DNA of 64,000 nucleotides, taken from positions 62,001 through 126,000 of the forward strand of contig JODU01000012.1 of the NCBI GenBank assembly GCA_000720845.1, given 5' to 3'. The notes beneath the pieces were generated by a model. The model saw only the letters and a list, made by a program, of their open reading frames with translations, was not told the origin of the DNA and did not search any database. This document shows positions 45,089 through 54,463 of this stretch, one piece after another (position 1 is the stretch's first letter; each line of letters opens with the position of its first letter). The stretch comes from Kitasatospora aureofaciens (GTDB taxonomy: Bacteria; Actinomycetota; Actinomycetes; Streptomycetales; Streptomycetaceae). The translations under genes were made by a program, and so were the position numbers.

Positions 45089-48000
45089 TCAGACGAGGGC
45101 GACGGCCTCCTCCGGGGAGAGCCGGCCGCCCTCGGCGTACGCGTCGGCGTACGCCTCGGCGCCGAGCGCCTCGCGGACCCGCTCGACGGCCCGCTCGCGC
45201 GCGTCCCGCTCCATGCCCGTCGACACGTGCCCCGGCGGGAGCATCGCCTCGGCGGCGCCCAGGCACCGGGCGCCGTCCGCGGCCCGGCCGCCGCCGTCCG
45301 AGCGGGCCAGGGCCATCGCGGCGATGGTCAGGTACGCGGAGCGCATGTGCGGGGCGATGGCCGTGGACAGCGGGTCCTCGGCCTTCCCCAGCGACTTGCG
45401 GATCCCGGTCAGGCACTCCTCGTGCCGGCCCTCCAGCGTGGCGAGCCAGGCTTCGGCGGCGATGATGAAGGCGTCGAAGACCACGAAGTGGGCGATGGAG
45501 AACTCCTCGCGCAGCGAGCGCAGCTGCTCACCCGCCTCGGCCGTACGGCCGGTCATGCCGAGGTGTCCGGCGAGGAAGAGCCGGGCCGCGGGCATGGCGC
45601 CGTTGTGGCCCATACCCGCCGTACGGTCGATCACCTCGCGCAGGACGCGCTCGCCCTGCTCCGTGTCGCCCGCCTCCAGCAGCACGCTGCCGAGGCGGGC
45701 GTCGAGGATGTCCACCTGGGCGTGCGCGCCGAGCCGCTCGGCGTGTTCCGCGGCGGCCCGGTAGTCGGCGGCCGCGAGCCGGTACTCGCCGATGCGCTCG
45801 CGGGCCTCGGCCCGCCCGGAGAGGGCCTCGGCCATGCCCCAGCCGTCGCCGAGCCGGCGGTAGATCTCCAGCGACTCGTCGGCGTCGCGGACCGCGTCGC
45901 CCGCCCAGTCGGTGCGGTTGGCGAGCATGTTGGCGCGCATCTGCAGGCCGCCGGCCAGCTCCCACTCGTACCCCGGGGTCTCGCGGCAGGTCCGCACGGT
46001 GGCGTCCATGATCTCGCGCAGCCGCGCCATGTCACCGGTGAGCAACACGGAGTAGAACCAGAGCAGGCCGGGGCTGGAACAGGTCTGCGGCATCCCCGGC
46101 TCGTAGGTGTCCGCGATGACGCGCAGTTTGCGCTTGGCCGCCGGGTTCTGCCACGCGTCCAGCTCCGTGTCCATGCAGGCCAGATGGGCCAGGTGCACTC
46201 CGCGCCGGGCCTCCGCGAGGACCTCGCCGGTCATCGGGGGCGGCGCGGACGTGCACCGCTCCCACACCGGCTGGGCGGGGCCGGCCGGTTCGGCGAAGGG
46301 GTCCGGGCCGAGTGCCATCACCTCGACGAACCAGTTCCGGGCCTCCACCCGCAGGTCGCGCATCTGCCAGTACCAGACCAGCGACAGCGCCAGGCAGAGC
46401 GCCTCCTGCTCGTCGCGTTCGGCGACGGCGTGGCGCAGGGCGGTGCGCAGGTTCTCGTACTCGCGCTCCAGCCGCTCGATGGCGGCGAGTTGCTGTGCTC
46501 CGCGCAGCAACGGATCGGTGGTGCGGGCGAGTTCGCGGTAGTACGTCAGGTGGGCGCGGGCCGCCGAGGCGCGTCCGCCGGCCTCGTCGAGGCGCTCGCC
46601 GGCGTACTCGGCGACGGTCTCCAGGAGCCGGTAGCGCATGCCGTCGCCGGACAGGCGGTCGGTCACGGGCGTGGCCACGACGAGGGACTTGTCGACGAGG
46701 GAGCCGAGCGCCTCCAGCGCGGCGGGTCCGCACACGGCCTCGGCGGCGGCCAGGTCGCAGCCGCCCGCGAAGACGGACAGCCGCCCCAGCACGTCGCGCT
46801 CGTCGGCGTCGAGCAGGTCCCAGGACCAGTCGACGACCGCGCGCAGCGTCTGCTGGCGGGGCAGGACGGTACGGCTGCCGGAGGTGAGCAGGCGGAAGCG
46901 GTCGTCGAGCCGGCGAGCAGCCGCAGCGCGGCGGGCTCGGACAGCGGCTCCACGGGGCGCAGCGTCTCCCCCGGCACGCCGAGGGGTTCGCGGCTGGTGG
47001 CGAGGACGGTCAGGTGGGGGCAGCGGGCGAGGAGTGCCTCGGTGAGGCGGGCAGCGGAGTCGACGACGTGCTCGCAGTTGTCGAGGACGATCAGCAGGCG
47101 GCGCCGGCCGCAGTGCTCGACGAGCCGCTCGACGGCGGTGTCCTGCCGTTCGGAGGCGGTGGCGGCCCGCATCTCCTCGGCACCGGCGCGGTAGAGCACG
47201 GTCTCGCGGGCGCCGACGGCGGTCAGGACGGCCTCCGGTACGTCGGCGGGGTCGTCGACGGGGGCCAGCTCGGCCAGCCACACCCCGTCCCGCGCCGTGT
47301 CCCCGGCCCCCTCGGCGACCTCCTGCGACAGCCGGGTCTTCCCGGCGCCGCCGGGTCCGAGGAGGGTGACGAGCCGGGTCGTCGCCAGGTCGGCGCGCAG
47401 CGCTTCCACGTCACCTTCCCGCCCGACGAAGGAGGTGAGCCGGGCACGCAGGTTGCCCCGGGGCCGCGATCCCTCAGGGGCGGGCGGGGTGGCGGACTCG
47501 GGCCACGCGGCGGCGGCTTCCGACGGCGGCGCGGTCGCGGGGGCGGTGGCGGACGCGGGGGCGGTGGCGGACGCGGGGGCGGTGGTCGGCTGCGGTCCGG
47601 TGGCGGAGGCCGGGCCGGTGGTGGGCGCGGGCGCCGGGTGGGAAGCGGGTGCGGGGCCGGAGGCAGGGGCGGGGGTGGCGGGGGACCCCGGTGCCGTCCG
47701 GGAAACAGGCCGGCTGCCTGAAGCAGGACCGGCGGGGGCGGCATGGGGCCCGGGCGCCGTCCCGGAAGCGGGGGCGCGTCCCGTACCCGGGGCGGGGAAG
47801 GCGGCGGACCCCGGAGCCTGACCGGGTGCCGGTGCCGAACCCGACGCGGGACCGGGCATCGCGCCCCGGCCGCGCCCGGACACCGGGCCGGGGCCGGGCG
47901 CCGGGTGGAGCAGTTCCGCGTGAAGGGCCCGCAGCTCCGGGCCCGGGTCGGCGCCGAGGCGGTCGGCGAGCAGGCGGCGTACATCCTCGTAGGCGGCCAG

Positions 48001-48627
48001 TGCCTCGGCGGTGCGGCCGGTGTCGCGCAGGGCGCGCAGCCGCAGTGCCTGGAGGGGCTCGTCCAGGGGGTGTCCGTCGCACAGCGCGGTCAGCTCGGGC
48101 AGCGAGTGCTCGGCCTGCCCGAGGCCCAGGGCGGCGGTGTGGCGGGCGCGCAGGACGTCCAGGCGCCGGGTCGTCCAGCGGGCCGCCTCCGCGGTGCGGT
48201 CGGGCAGGTCGGGGAGGACGGGGAGGACGGGGTCGCCCCACAGGGCGAGGGCGTCGTCGAGCACGACCGCGGCCTTGGCCGGGTCGCCGTCGGCGAGGGC
48301 GCGGGTGCCCTCACCCGCGAGCCGGTCGAAGCGGTGCAGGTCGACGTCGTCGGGGGCGGCGGCCAGCCGGTAACCGCCGTCGGCGGAGACGACCGAGTCC
48401 GCGCCCAGCGCCCGGCGCAGCCTCCCCACCAGCGCCTGCAGCGCGCCCGGCGCGTCGGCGGGCGGGTCCCCGTCCCAGACCTCCTCCACCAGCAGCCCCG
48501 CGGGGACGGCGCGGCCGGCCCGGAGGGCGAGCACGGTCAGCAGGGCACGCAGCCGCGCCCCGCCGAGCGGGACGGCCGTGCCGTCGGGACGGAGTACCTG
48601 TGTGGTGCCGAGGATGCGATAGCGCAC
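45089..48627 (-). pseudogene. AfsR-like SARP regulator broken by an internal frameshifting deletion
   Basis: The first part starts at GTG 48627 (VRYRILGTTQVL) and encodes an OmpR-like DNA-binding domain (GGARLRALLTVLALRAGRAV), the bacterial transcriptional activation domain (VDLHRFDRLAGEG...ALAAYEDVRRLLADRLGADPG), a ~150-residue Ala/Pro/Gly/Thr linker and an NB-ARC ATPase with Walker A GPGGAGKTRL and Walker B LLIVLDNCEHVV. At about 46910 the frame breaks: PLSEPAALRLLA is followed in another frame by RLDDRFRLLTSGSRTVLPRQ. In AfsR relatives some 45-50 residues including the GLPLA motif lie between. The C-terminal part continues to 45089 with TPR-like helices. It is inactive as one protein unless the break is a sequencing error. 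Confidence 0.8.
47480..47920 (-). repeat. low-complexity Ala/Pro/Gly linker region in the SARP gene
   Basis: The coding strand repeats short GC-rich words such as GCCCCCGCGTCCGCC, giving PASATAPASATAPATAP-like peptide. Such DNA is prone to slippage and assembly error. It stays in frame here. Confidence 0.6.
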
Positions 48628-48705
48628 GGGACCATTGTCCCCGCTGCCGTCGGAGCCGGTCACGGGGTTTTGGCCGCGCGGCGTGACCGGCCTCCGCCGC
48701 CCCCT

Positions 48706-48759
48706 CCGTGTCGCCGTCCAGGAACCGTCGTCCCCCGTGTCGCCCGTCCAGGAACCGTC
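48706..48759 (+). repeat. tandem 24/25-base direct repeat between the SARP and M50 genes
   Basis: CCGTGTCGCC(C)GTCCAGGAACCGTC occurs at 48706-48729 and 48735-48759, a period of 29 bases, with one extra C in the second copy. It lies about 100 bases upstream of the M50 protease start. Confidence 0.6.
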
Positions 48760-48855
48760 CGCCCCGCACGAGACGTTCTCCCCGTGCGCCCGGTACGGTC
48801 GGGCAGTCCCGCACCCGCGGGTGCCCTCACGCGTGCCCGACAGTCAGGGAGTTCC

Positions 48856-49653
48856 ATGTCCACCGCCACCGCCCGCCCCAGTGACCGGCGGATCAGTCCC
48901 GTCTTCCTCGGGATCGTCGCCGTCGCCGCGGTCACGGGCTGGGCCACCTGGAGCGGGTTCGCCGAGCAGCCGGGTCTGGCCGTGTTCCTGTTCGTGACGG
49001 CCGCCTGGGTCGTGTCCCTGTGCCTGCACGAGTACGCGCACGCCCGCACCGCGCTGCACAGCGGCGACATCTCGGTCGGCGCGAAGGGCTACCTCACGCT
49101 GAACCCGGTGAAGTACACGCACGCGTTGCTGAGCATCGTGCTCCCGGTGCTGTTCGTGATCATGGGTGGGATCGGTCTGCCCGGCGGCGCCGTCTTCATC
49201 GAGCGGGGGCGGATCCGGGGGCGCTGGCGGCACAGTCTGATCTCGGCGGCGGGCCCGCTGACGAACGTGCTGTTCGCCGTCGTGTGCACGGCGCCGTTCT
49301 GGCTGGACGCGCTGGACGGCGTGCCGCGCGACTTCCGGCTGGCGCTGGCCTTCCTCGCGCTGCTCCAGGTCACGGCCGCGATCCTGAACTTCCTGCCGGT
49401 GCCGGGCCTGGACGGCTACGGCGTGATCGAGCCCTGGCTGTCGTACAACGTGCGGCGGCAGGTGGAGCCGCTCGCGCCGTTCGGGCTGCTGATCGTGTTC
49501 GCGCTGCTGTGGATCCCGGCGCTCAACGGCGTCTTCTTCGACGCGATCGACGCGATCCTGCGTTCCCTCGGGATCGGCGAGGTCGACACCTACTGCGGCT
49601 TCGAGCTGTACCGCTTCTGGCAGACGGACGAGCTGTGCACGGTCACCCCGTGA
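48856..49653 (+). CDS. M50-family (site-2 protease-like) membrane peptidase
   Basis: The 265-residue protein starts at ATG 48856 after GGGAG. The zinc motif is HEYAH at residues 58-62 within a membrane segment (VVSLCLHEYAHARTAL), and the third ligand motif is in LNFLPVPGLDGYGVIEPWL. About five to six hydrophobic segments are present. No PDZ domain is seen, so it belongs to the minimal rhomboid-like S2P group that cleaves substrates in the membrane. The target is unknown. Its 3' end overlaps a convergent small gene by 11 bases. Confidence 0.92.
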   Translation: MSTATARPSDRRISPVFLGIVAVAAVTGWATWSGFAEQPGLAVFLFVTAAWVVSLCLHEYAHARTALHSGDISVGAKGYLTLNPVKYTHALLSIVLPVLFVIMGGIGLPGGAVFIERGRIRGRWRHSLISAAGPLTNVLFAVVCTAPFWLDALDGVPRDFRLALAFLALLQVTAAILNFLPVPGLDGYGVIEPWLSYNVRRQVEPLAPFGLLIVFALLWIPALNGVFFDAIDAILRSLGIGEVDTYCGFELYRFWQTDELCTVTP

Positions 49654-49834
49654 CGGACGTGGCGCGCCGGGCGTCCCGGCCCCGCTTCACGTAGTACCAG
49701 CACATGTTGGACGACACGCCGGACAGCAGCACCCACACGACGCCGATCACGACGCTGCCCTGCACGAAGGAGACGACGGCGGCGGCCACCGCGAGGACGC
49801 AGACGACCAGGGCGTAGAGGGCGAGGCGGGGCAT
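49643..49834 (-). CDS. small membrane protein
   Basis: The 63-residue protein starts at ATG 49834 nine bases after AGGAG; a longer frame upstream has no site and unlikely sequence. Two hydrophobic segments (LALYALVVCVLAVAAAVVSFV; VVIGVVWVLLSGVSSNMCWYYV) are joined by a short loop, and the tail is basic (KRGRDARRATSVTG). I recognise it only as a streptomycete-type hypothetical. Its last 11 bases overlap the end of the M50 gene on the other strand. Confidence 0.7.
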   Translation of the reverse strand: MPRLALYALVVCVLAVAAAVVSFVQGSVVIGVVWVLLSGVSSNMCWYYVKRGRDARRATSVTG

Positions 49835-49910
49835 GGGGCGGGCTCCTGTCGGGGGACACGTGCGGGTACTGCGCCGGCGCGGCCGGCACCCACCAGTGTC
49901 CCCCATCGCC

Positions 49911-50618
49911 TCACACGTCGGTGACGCGGAGCCCGGCGTGTGCCTTGTAGCGGCGGTTGACGGAGATCAGGTTGGCGACCAGCGACTCGACCTGGTGGGC
50001 GTTGCGCAGCCGTCCGGCGAAGACGCCGCGCATGCCGGGGATGCGCCCGGCGAGTGCCTGCACGATCTCCACGTCGGCGCGCTCCTCGCCGAGCACCATC
50101 ACGTCGGTGTCGATCTCGTCGATCTCCGGGTCCTGGAGGAGGACCGCCGAGAGGTGGTGGAAGGCGGCGGCGACCCGGCTGTCCGGCAGCAGGGCGGCGG
50201 CCTGCTCGGCGGCGCTGCCCTCCTCGGGCTTGAGCGCGTAGGCGCCCTTCTTGTCGAAGCCGAGCGGGTTGACGCAGTCGACGACGAGCTTGCCGGACAG
50301 TTCCTCGCGCAGGGATTCGAGGGTCTTGCCGTGTCCGTCCCACGGCACGGCGACGATCACGACGTCGCTGCGGCGGGCGGTCTCGGCGTTGTCGGCGCCC
50401 TCGACGCCATGCCCGATCTCCTCGGCGGCGGCCGCGGCGCGCTCGGCGGCGCGGGAGCCGACGATCACCTTCTGGCCGGCCTTGGCGAGGCGGTACGCGA
50501 GGCCCTTGCCCTGGGGCCCGGTGCCGCCGAGCACGCCGACGACCAGCCCGGAGACGTCGGGCAGGTCCCAGGGGTCCTTGGCGGGGGCCTTGTGTGCAGC
50601 ACTGTCGGTAGAGGTCAT
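49911..50618 (-). CDS. npdG: NADPH-dependent F420 reductase
   Basis: The 235-residue protein has an N-terminal extension, then the dinucleotide-binding start VGVLGGTGPQGKGLAYRLAKAGQKVIVGSR, in which GGTGPQGKG and the following GSR bind NADPH. Further family motifs are VVIVAVPWDGHGKTL, LVVDCVNPLGFDKKG and FHHLSAVLL. The enzyme exchanges hydride between NADPH and coenzyme F420, which actinomycetes use in specialised metabolism. It is monocistronic by spacing. Confidence 0.9.
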   Translation of the reverse strand: MTSTDSAAHKAPAKDPWDLPDVSGLVVGVLGGTGPQGKGLAYRLAKAGQKVIVGSRAAERAAAAAEEIGHGVEGADNAETARRSDVVIVAVPWDGHGKTLESLREELSGKLVVDCVNPLGFDKKGAYALKPEEGSAAEQAAALLPDSRVAAAFHHLSAVLLQDPEIDEIDTDVMVLGEERADVEIVQALAGRIPGMRGVFAGRLRNAHQVESLVANLISVNRRYKAHAGLRVTDV

Positions 50619-50749
50619 GGGGCGACCCTACGTCCGCCACGGCCTGCCCAGGGGCAGGGGTCCCGCCCGGTGGAAGGGGGTCCCCGGGCCGGGTGAATCC
50701 GGGGCGAACGGCGGACCGCGCGGACGGTGTTGCGGCAGGATGCGGCCGC

Positions 50750-51364
50750 ATGGACGCCGTGAGGGTCGCGCTGCTGCGGGAAGTGCTCGCCGGGACCGAG
50801 TGGCTGGGGGCCACCCGGAGGTTCGCGGGGGCGCTGCGGGGGTCGGTGGTCCCGCACGGGGGCGGTCTGCTGCTGGTGGGCACCCCCGGGTTCGAGCCCT
50901 GGCATCTGGCGGCGCACCTGGTGGACGAGGCCGCCTGGTCGGGGACGCCGGAGCTGGCGCCGACGCTGGTCAGGCACGACGCGCGCCCGTCGGACCCGGC
51001 GCATCTCGCGGTCGGCCTCGGACGGCTGGCGGCGGCCCGGCGCGGGGAGACGCTGCTGGTGGTCACGCCCGACGATCCCGGCGCCCCGCTGCTTGAGCGG
51101 GTGCACGACGCCCGCCGGGCCGGTGCGACGGTGCTGGCGCTGGGCACCGACCGGGAGCCGGGCGAGCGGGAGCTGACGGCGATGGCACACGAGACGCTGA
51201 CCGTCCCGGACGGCGCCGAGCTGGATCTGGACACGGTGCAGCACCTGGTCAGCGCGTCGGCCGGGGAGAACGCGGTGCCGCCGCCCCGGGGCCGACGCCG
51301 CTTCCGAGACCGCCTCTCCCGCCTCGCCGACCACCTGACGGCCCCACCACCATCGGGCTGGTGA
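50750..51364 (+). CDS. conserved hypothetical protein with SIS-like pattern
   Basis: The 204-residue soluble protein starts at ATG 50750 (MDAVRVALLREVLAGTEWLG). The middle has GGGLLLVGTPGFEPWHLAAHLVDEAAW, then RRGETLLVVTPDDPGAPLLERVHDARRAGATVLALGTD, an alternation reminiscent of SIS (phosphosugar-binding) domains, where LLVVTP...GATVLALG is common. The C-terminus is basic and disordered. I do not recognise a named family, and the SIS idea is inference. Confidence 0.75.
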   Translation: MDAVRVALLREVLAGTEWLGATRRFAGALRGSVVPHGGGLLLVGTPGFEPWHLAAHLVDEAAWSGTPELAPTLVRHDARPSDPAHLAVGLGRLAAARRGETLLVVTPDDPGAPLLERVHDARRAGATVLALGTDREPGERELTAMAHETLTVPDGAELDLDTVQHLVSASAGENAVPPPRGRRRFRDRLSRLADHLTAPPPSGW

Positions 51365-51437
51365 CGACCACCCCCCACCCGGTGCCACCCACCGCCCGCC
51401 GCGCCCTCGCCGCCGACCGCCGCGGTCGGCCGTGTCG

Positions 51438-51647
51438 GCCGCCACCCACCACAGCCCGACCGCGCCCGCACGCCCCCGGGTCACCACCCGCCGCAACTCG
51501 CCCAACGACCACCGCGCCTCAGCCGCCACCCGCCACAAACCCGCCCGACAACCGCCCCACTCCGGCCGCCACCCACCGCAAGTCCGCCCGGCGACCGCCG
51601 CGTCGGCCGCGACCCGGCACTGGCCGCCGCTGTCCGGCCGTCGTCGG
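51438..51647. repeat. degenerate 42-bp tandem repeat, about five copies
   Basis: Copies begin with GCCGCCACCC or a close variant at 51438, 51480, 51522, 51565 and 51606 (steps 42, 42, 43, 41). The best-matching pair is 51522 and 51565, sharing GCCGCCACCC, CCGCCCG and ACCGCC words. Confidence 0.65.
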
Positions 51648-51649
51648 CC

Positions 51650-51778
51650 GTGACGGCCGCGCCCAGGCCGGTGACCGTCGTGACGGGCGCGCCCCGGCCG
51701 GTGACCGTCGTGACGGGCGCGCCCCGGCCGGTGACCGCCGCGTCGGTTGTGACGGTCGCGGCCCGGCCGGTGACCGCC
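51650..51778. repeat. 30-bp tandem repeat, four copies
   Basis: Units start GTGACGG and end GGCCGGTGACCGTC or GGCCGGTGACCGCC, at 51650, 51680, 51710 and, after nine extra bases, 51749. Copies 2 and 3 differ by one base. There are no unique spacers. Confidence 0.85.
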
Positions 51779-51830
51779 GTCGGGGAAAACCGGTTGCCGT
51801 GCTCGGCGGGTCGCCGGACGATGGCCGCTC

Positions 51831-53174
51831 GTGACCGACACCTCTCCCGCCGACGCCCCCGCCGACAAGGCTGGTGAGGCGTTCGACGGCCCGCCCGCCG
51901 GATTGCGGGCCCTGCTGCCCGACCTGTCCCCCTGGCGGGCCTCGCGGGACTTCCGGCGGCTCTGGGTCTCGGGGCTGATCACGAACTTCGGGAGCTTCCT
52001 GACGTTCGTCGCGCTGCCGGTGCAGATCAAGGAGCTGACGGGCTCGGCGGCGGCGGTCGGCGCGATCGGCGCCGTGGAGCTGGTGCCGCTGGTGGTGTTC
52101 GGGCTGTACGGCGGTGCGCTGGCCGACGCCTGGGACAAGCGGCGGCTGATCCTGTGGACGGAGGCCGGTCAGGGCGCGCTGTGCGCGGCGCTGCTGGTCA
52201 ACGCGCTGATGCCGAGCCCAGCCGTGTGGCCGCTGTATGTGATCGCCGCGTTCACCTCGGCGCTCGGCGCGGTCCAGCGCCCGGCCCTGGACTCGCTGAT
52301 CCCGCGGATCGTGGCCCACGAGCACCTGCCGGCCGCCGCCTCGCTGAACGCGCTGCGCTGGCAGGCCGGCGGGATCGCCGGACCGGCGCTGGCGGGCGTG
52401 GTGGTGGCGTACGCGGGCCTCGGCTGGGCGTACGCGGTGGACCTGGTCAGCTTCGCCGCCTCGGTGGCCCTGGTCGCGGGCCTCGCCTCCGCACCGGCCT
52501 CGCACGAGGCGCGCAAGCCCTCATGGGCCGCGATCGCCGAGGGGGCCGGGTACGCGTGGGGCCGCAAGGAGCTGCTGGGCACGTACGCGGTCGACATCGC
52601 GGCGATGCTCCTGGCGATGCCGCTCGCGGTGCTGCCGTTCCTGGCCGACGAACTGGGCGCCGAGTGGTCGCTCGGGCTGATGTACGCGGCGATCCCGGCG
52701 GGCTCGCTGCTGGTGGGCGTGAGCAGCGGATGGACGTCGCGGGTGCACCGGCACGGGCGGATGGTGGTGCTCGCGGCGGCCGGGTGGGGCGTGGCGGTCG
52801 CCGCGGCGGGCTTCGCCGGGAACGTGTGGCTGGTGCTGCTGTGCCTCGTGCTCGCCGGGGCCTGCGACATGGTCAGCGGCGTCTTCCGCAGCGCGATGTG
52901 GAACCAGACCATCCCGGACGAGCTGCGCGGCCGGCTCGCCGGGATCGAGCTGCTGTCGTACTCGGTTGGCCCGCAGCTCGGTCAGGTCCGGGCGGGCGGC
53001 ACGGCCGCGCTCGCCGGGGTGCGGGCGTCGGTGTGGTCGGGCGGGCTGCTGTGCGCGGGCGCGGTGGGGCTGCTGGCGCTGTGCCTGCCGACGATGATGA
53101 CGTACGACGCGCGGACGAACGAGCACGCGGTCCGGCTGCGCGAGAAGCGCGCAGCCGACGCCGCGAGCGGCTGA
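51831..53174 (+). CDS. MFS exporter (EntS/MFS_3 type)
   Basis: The 447-residue protein starts with GTG 51831 (MTDTSPADAPADKAGEAF). After a hydrophilic N-terminus come about twelve hydrophobic segments beginning RDFRRLWVSGLITNFGSFLTFVALPVQIKEL, the hallmark opening of EntS-like MFS proteins that export siderophores or drugs. The loop motif GGALADAWDKRRLILWTE follows segment 2. The C-terminal tail is charged. The iron-regulated haem oxygenase lies only 1.3 kb away, but no siderophore genes are present. The gene ends exactly where the convergent small gene ends. Confidence 0.9.
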   Translation: MTDTSPADAPADKAGEAFDGPPAGLRALLPDLSPWRASRDFRRLWVSGLITNFGSFLTFVALPVQIKELTGSAAAVGAIGAVELVPLVVFGLYGGALADAWDKRRLILWTEAGQGALCAALLVNALMPSPAVWPLYVIAAFTSALGAVQRPALDSLIPRIVAHEHLPAAASLNALRWQAGGIAGPALAGVVVAYAGLGWAYAVDLVSFAASVALVAGLASAPASHEARKPSWAAIAEGAGYAWGRKELLGTYAVDIAAMLLAMPLAVLPFLADELGAEWSLGLMYAAIPAGSLLVGVSSGWTSRVHRHGRMVVLAAAGWGVAVAAAGFAGNVWLVLLCLVLAGACDMVSGVFRSAMWNQTIPDELRGRLAGIELLSYSVGPQLGQVRAGGTAALAGVRASVWSGGLLCAGAVGLLALCLPTMMTYDARTNEHAVRLREKRAADAASG

Positions 53175-53417
53175 TCAGTCGTCCCGGTCGCCGTCGGCGC
53201 CCCCCGCCGAGGAGGCGTCGTGCCACCTGGGGTCGTTCTCCCACTCGAGGTTGCGCTCGCGGGCGGTCTGCATCGCGTGCTCGGCCTCCGTGCGGGAGGC
53301 GTACGGCCCGAAGCGGTCCCTGCCCGGGCAGTCCGGGCCCTCCTCGACCTTCTGGTGCTCCAGGCAGTAGTACCACTCGCCCGGTTTGCCGACCGTGCGC
53401 TTCTTGAACAGGGCCAT
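53175..53417 (-). CDS. small conserved hypothetical protein
   Basis: The 80-residue protein starts MALFKKRTVGKPGEWYYCLEH, with GAGGAG seven bases upstream. It has two Cys (YYCLEHQ, GPDCPGRD) and a SPOR-like stretch (FGPYASRTEAEHAMQTARERNLEW). The tail is acidic. The family is common in streptomycetes but I know of no function. Its TCA stop complement follows the MFS stop TGA directly, so the two genes share the palindrome TGATCA. It is divergent from map. Confidence 0.8.
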   Translation of the reverse strand: MALFKKRTVGKPGEWYYCLEHQKVEEGPDCPGRDRFGPYASRTEAEHAMQTARERNLEWENDPRWHDASSAGGADGDRDD

Positions 53418-53474
53418 GGACAGCTCCTCTCGCCACCGACATGTTCCCCCATGCCCGCTGGTTAGACTCGCTGC

Positions 53475-54332
53475 ATGTCTGGCCAGTCGCTGCTCGTACC
53501 AGGGGAGCTGTCTCCCACCCGTTCCGTGCCCGGAAACATCCGCCGGCCCGAGTACGTCGGCAAACCCGCGCCGGCGCCGTACACCGGTCCGGAGGTGCAG
53601 ACACCCGAGACGGTCGAGGCGATGCGCGTGGCCGGGCGGATCGCGGCGCGGGCGATGGAGGAGGCCGCGAAGCACATCGCGCCCGGCGTGACGACCGACG
53701 AGCTGGACCGGGTGGCGCACGAGTACATGTGCGACCACGGCGCCTACCCCTCGACGCTCGGCTACCGCGGCTTCCCCAAGTCCCTGTGCAGTTCGGTCAA
53801 CGAGGTCATCTGCCACGGCATCCCCGACTCCACGGTGCTGCGCGACGGCGACATCGTGAACCTCGACGTGACGGCGTACATCGGCGGGGTGCACGGCGAC
53901 AACAACGCGACCTACCTGGTCGGCGACGTGGACGAGGAGAGCCGGCTGCTGGTCGAGCGGACCCGGGAGTCGCTGGCCCGCGCGATCAAGGCGGTCAAGC
54001 CGGGCCGCCAGATCAACATCATCGGCCGGGTCATCGAGTCGTACGCGAAGCGGTTCGGGTACGGGGTGGTGCGGGACTTCACCGGCCACGGCATCAACTC
54101 CTCGTTCCACTCGGGGCTCATCGTGCCGCACTACGACAGCCCGCACGCGACGACCGTCATCCAGCCCGGGATGACCTTCACGATCGAGCCGATGCTGACA
54201 CTCGGGACCCATGAGTACGACATGTGGGACGACGGCTGGACGGTCGTGACGAAGGACCGCAGGCGCACGGCCCAGTTCGAGCACACGCTCGTGGTGACGG
54301 ACTCGGGCGCGGAGATCCTCACCCTGCCCTGA
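53475..54332 (+). CDS. map: methionine aminopeptidase, type I with actinobacterial N-terminal extension
   Basis: The 285-residue enzyme removes initiator Met from nascent proteins. The five metal ligands are in place: Asp131 (NLDVTAY), Asp142 (HGDNNATY), the His in GHGINSSFH, the Glu in FTIEPML and the Glu in QFEHTLV. The ~45-residue N-terminal extension with [17 protein letters not shown] resembles mycobacterial MetAP1c and its SH3-ligand-like proline segment. A -10-like TAGACT ends seven bases before the ATG and there is no ribosome binding site, so the mRNA is probably leaderless. Confidence 0.96.
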   Translation: MSGQSLLVPGELSPTRSVPGNIRRPEYVGKPAPAPYTGPEVQTPETVEAMRVAGRIAARAMEEAAKHIAPGVTTDELDRVAHEYMCDHGAYPSTLGYRGFPKSLCSSVNEVICHGIPDSTVLRDGDIVNLDVTAYIGGVHGDNNATYLVGDVDEESRLLVERTRESLARAIKAVKPGRQINIIGRVIESYAKRFGYGVVRDFTGHGINSSFHSGLIVPHYDSPHATTVIQPGMTFTIEPMLTLGTHEYDMWDDGWTVVTKDRRRTAQFEHTLVVTDSGAEILTLP

Positions 54333-54426
54333 CCTCGCACGCCCTGGACGGCCCGCTCTCCTCGGAGGGCGGGCTGTTTCGCGTCCGGGTGGGTACGCTT
54401 TTACCGACAGCCCGTCGGCAAGCCTA

Positions 54427-54454
54427 TTGACTTAGGTAAGCCTAACCATAGAAA
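54427..54454 (+). promoter_or_regulatory. iron box (DmdR1/IdeR-type) over the haem oxygenase promoter
   Basis: TTAGG-TAAG-CCTAA (54432-54445) matches the DtxR-family consensus TTAGGTTAGGCTAACCTAA in its arms. It lies between a -35-like TTGACT (54427) and a -10-like TAGAAA (54449), so bound repressor would block RNA polymerase when iron is plentiful. Confidence 0.8.
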
Positions 54455-54463
54455 ATCGGCCCC

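Larger units (their letters stand above)
51365..51830. other. 466-base gap made largely of two minisatellites
   Basis: It contains a degenerate 42-base repeat (51438-51647) and a 30-base repeat (51650-51778). Purines and pyrimidines are strongly skewed between strands in the first part. I see no supported gene; the MFS start at 51831 follows directly. Confidence 0.6.

Noticed and set aside
47480..47920. SARP linker as a separate repeat element or inserted gene
   Set aside because: It stays in frame between the activation and ATPase domains, as in other AfsR-like proteins with disordered linkers.
51650..51778. Possible CRISPR array from the regular 30-bp repeats
   Set aside because: The units abut directly with no unique spacers and no cas genes are present; it is a tandem repeat.
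51650..51877. Possible small repeat protein (VTGAPRPVTV units) reading through the 30-bp repeats
   Set aside because: It would run over the MFS start in another frame, has no ribosome binding site and its composition is explained by the repeat alone.
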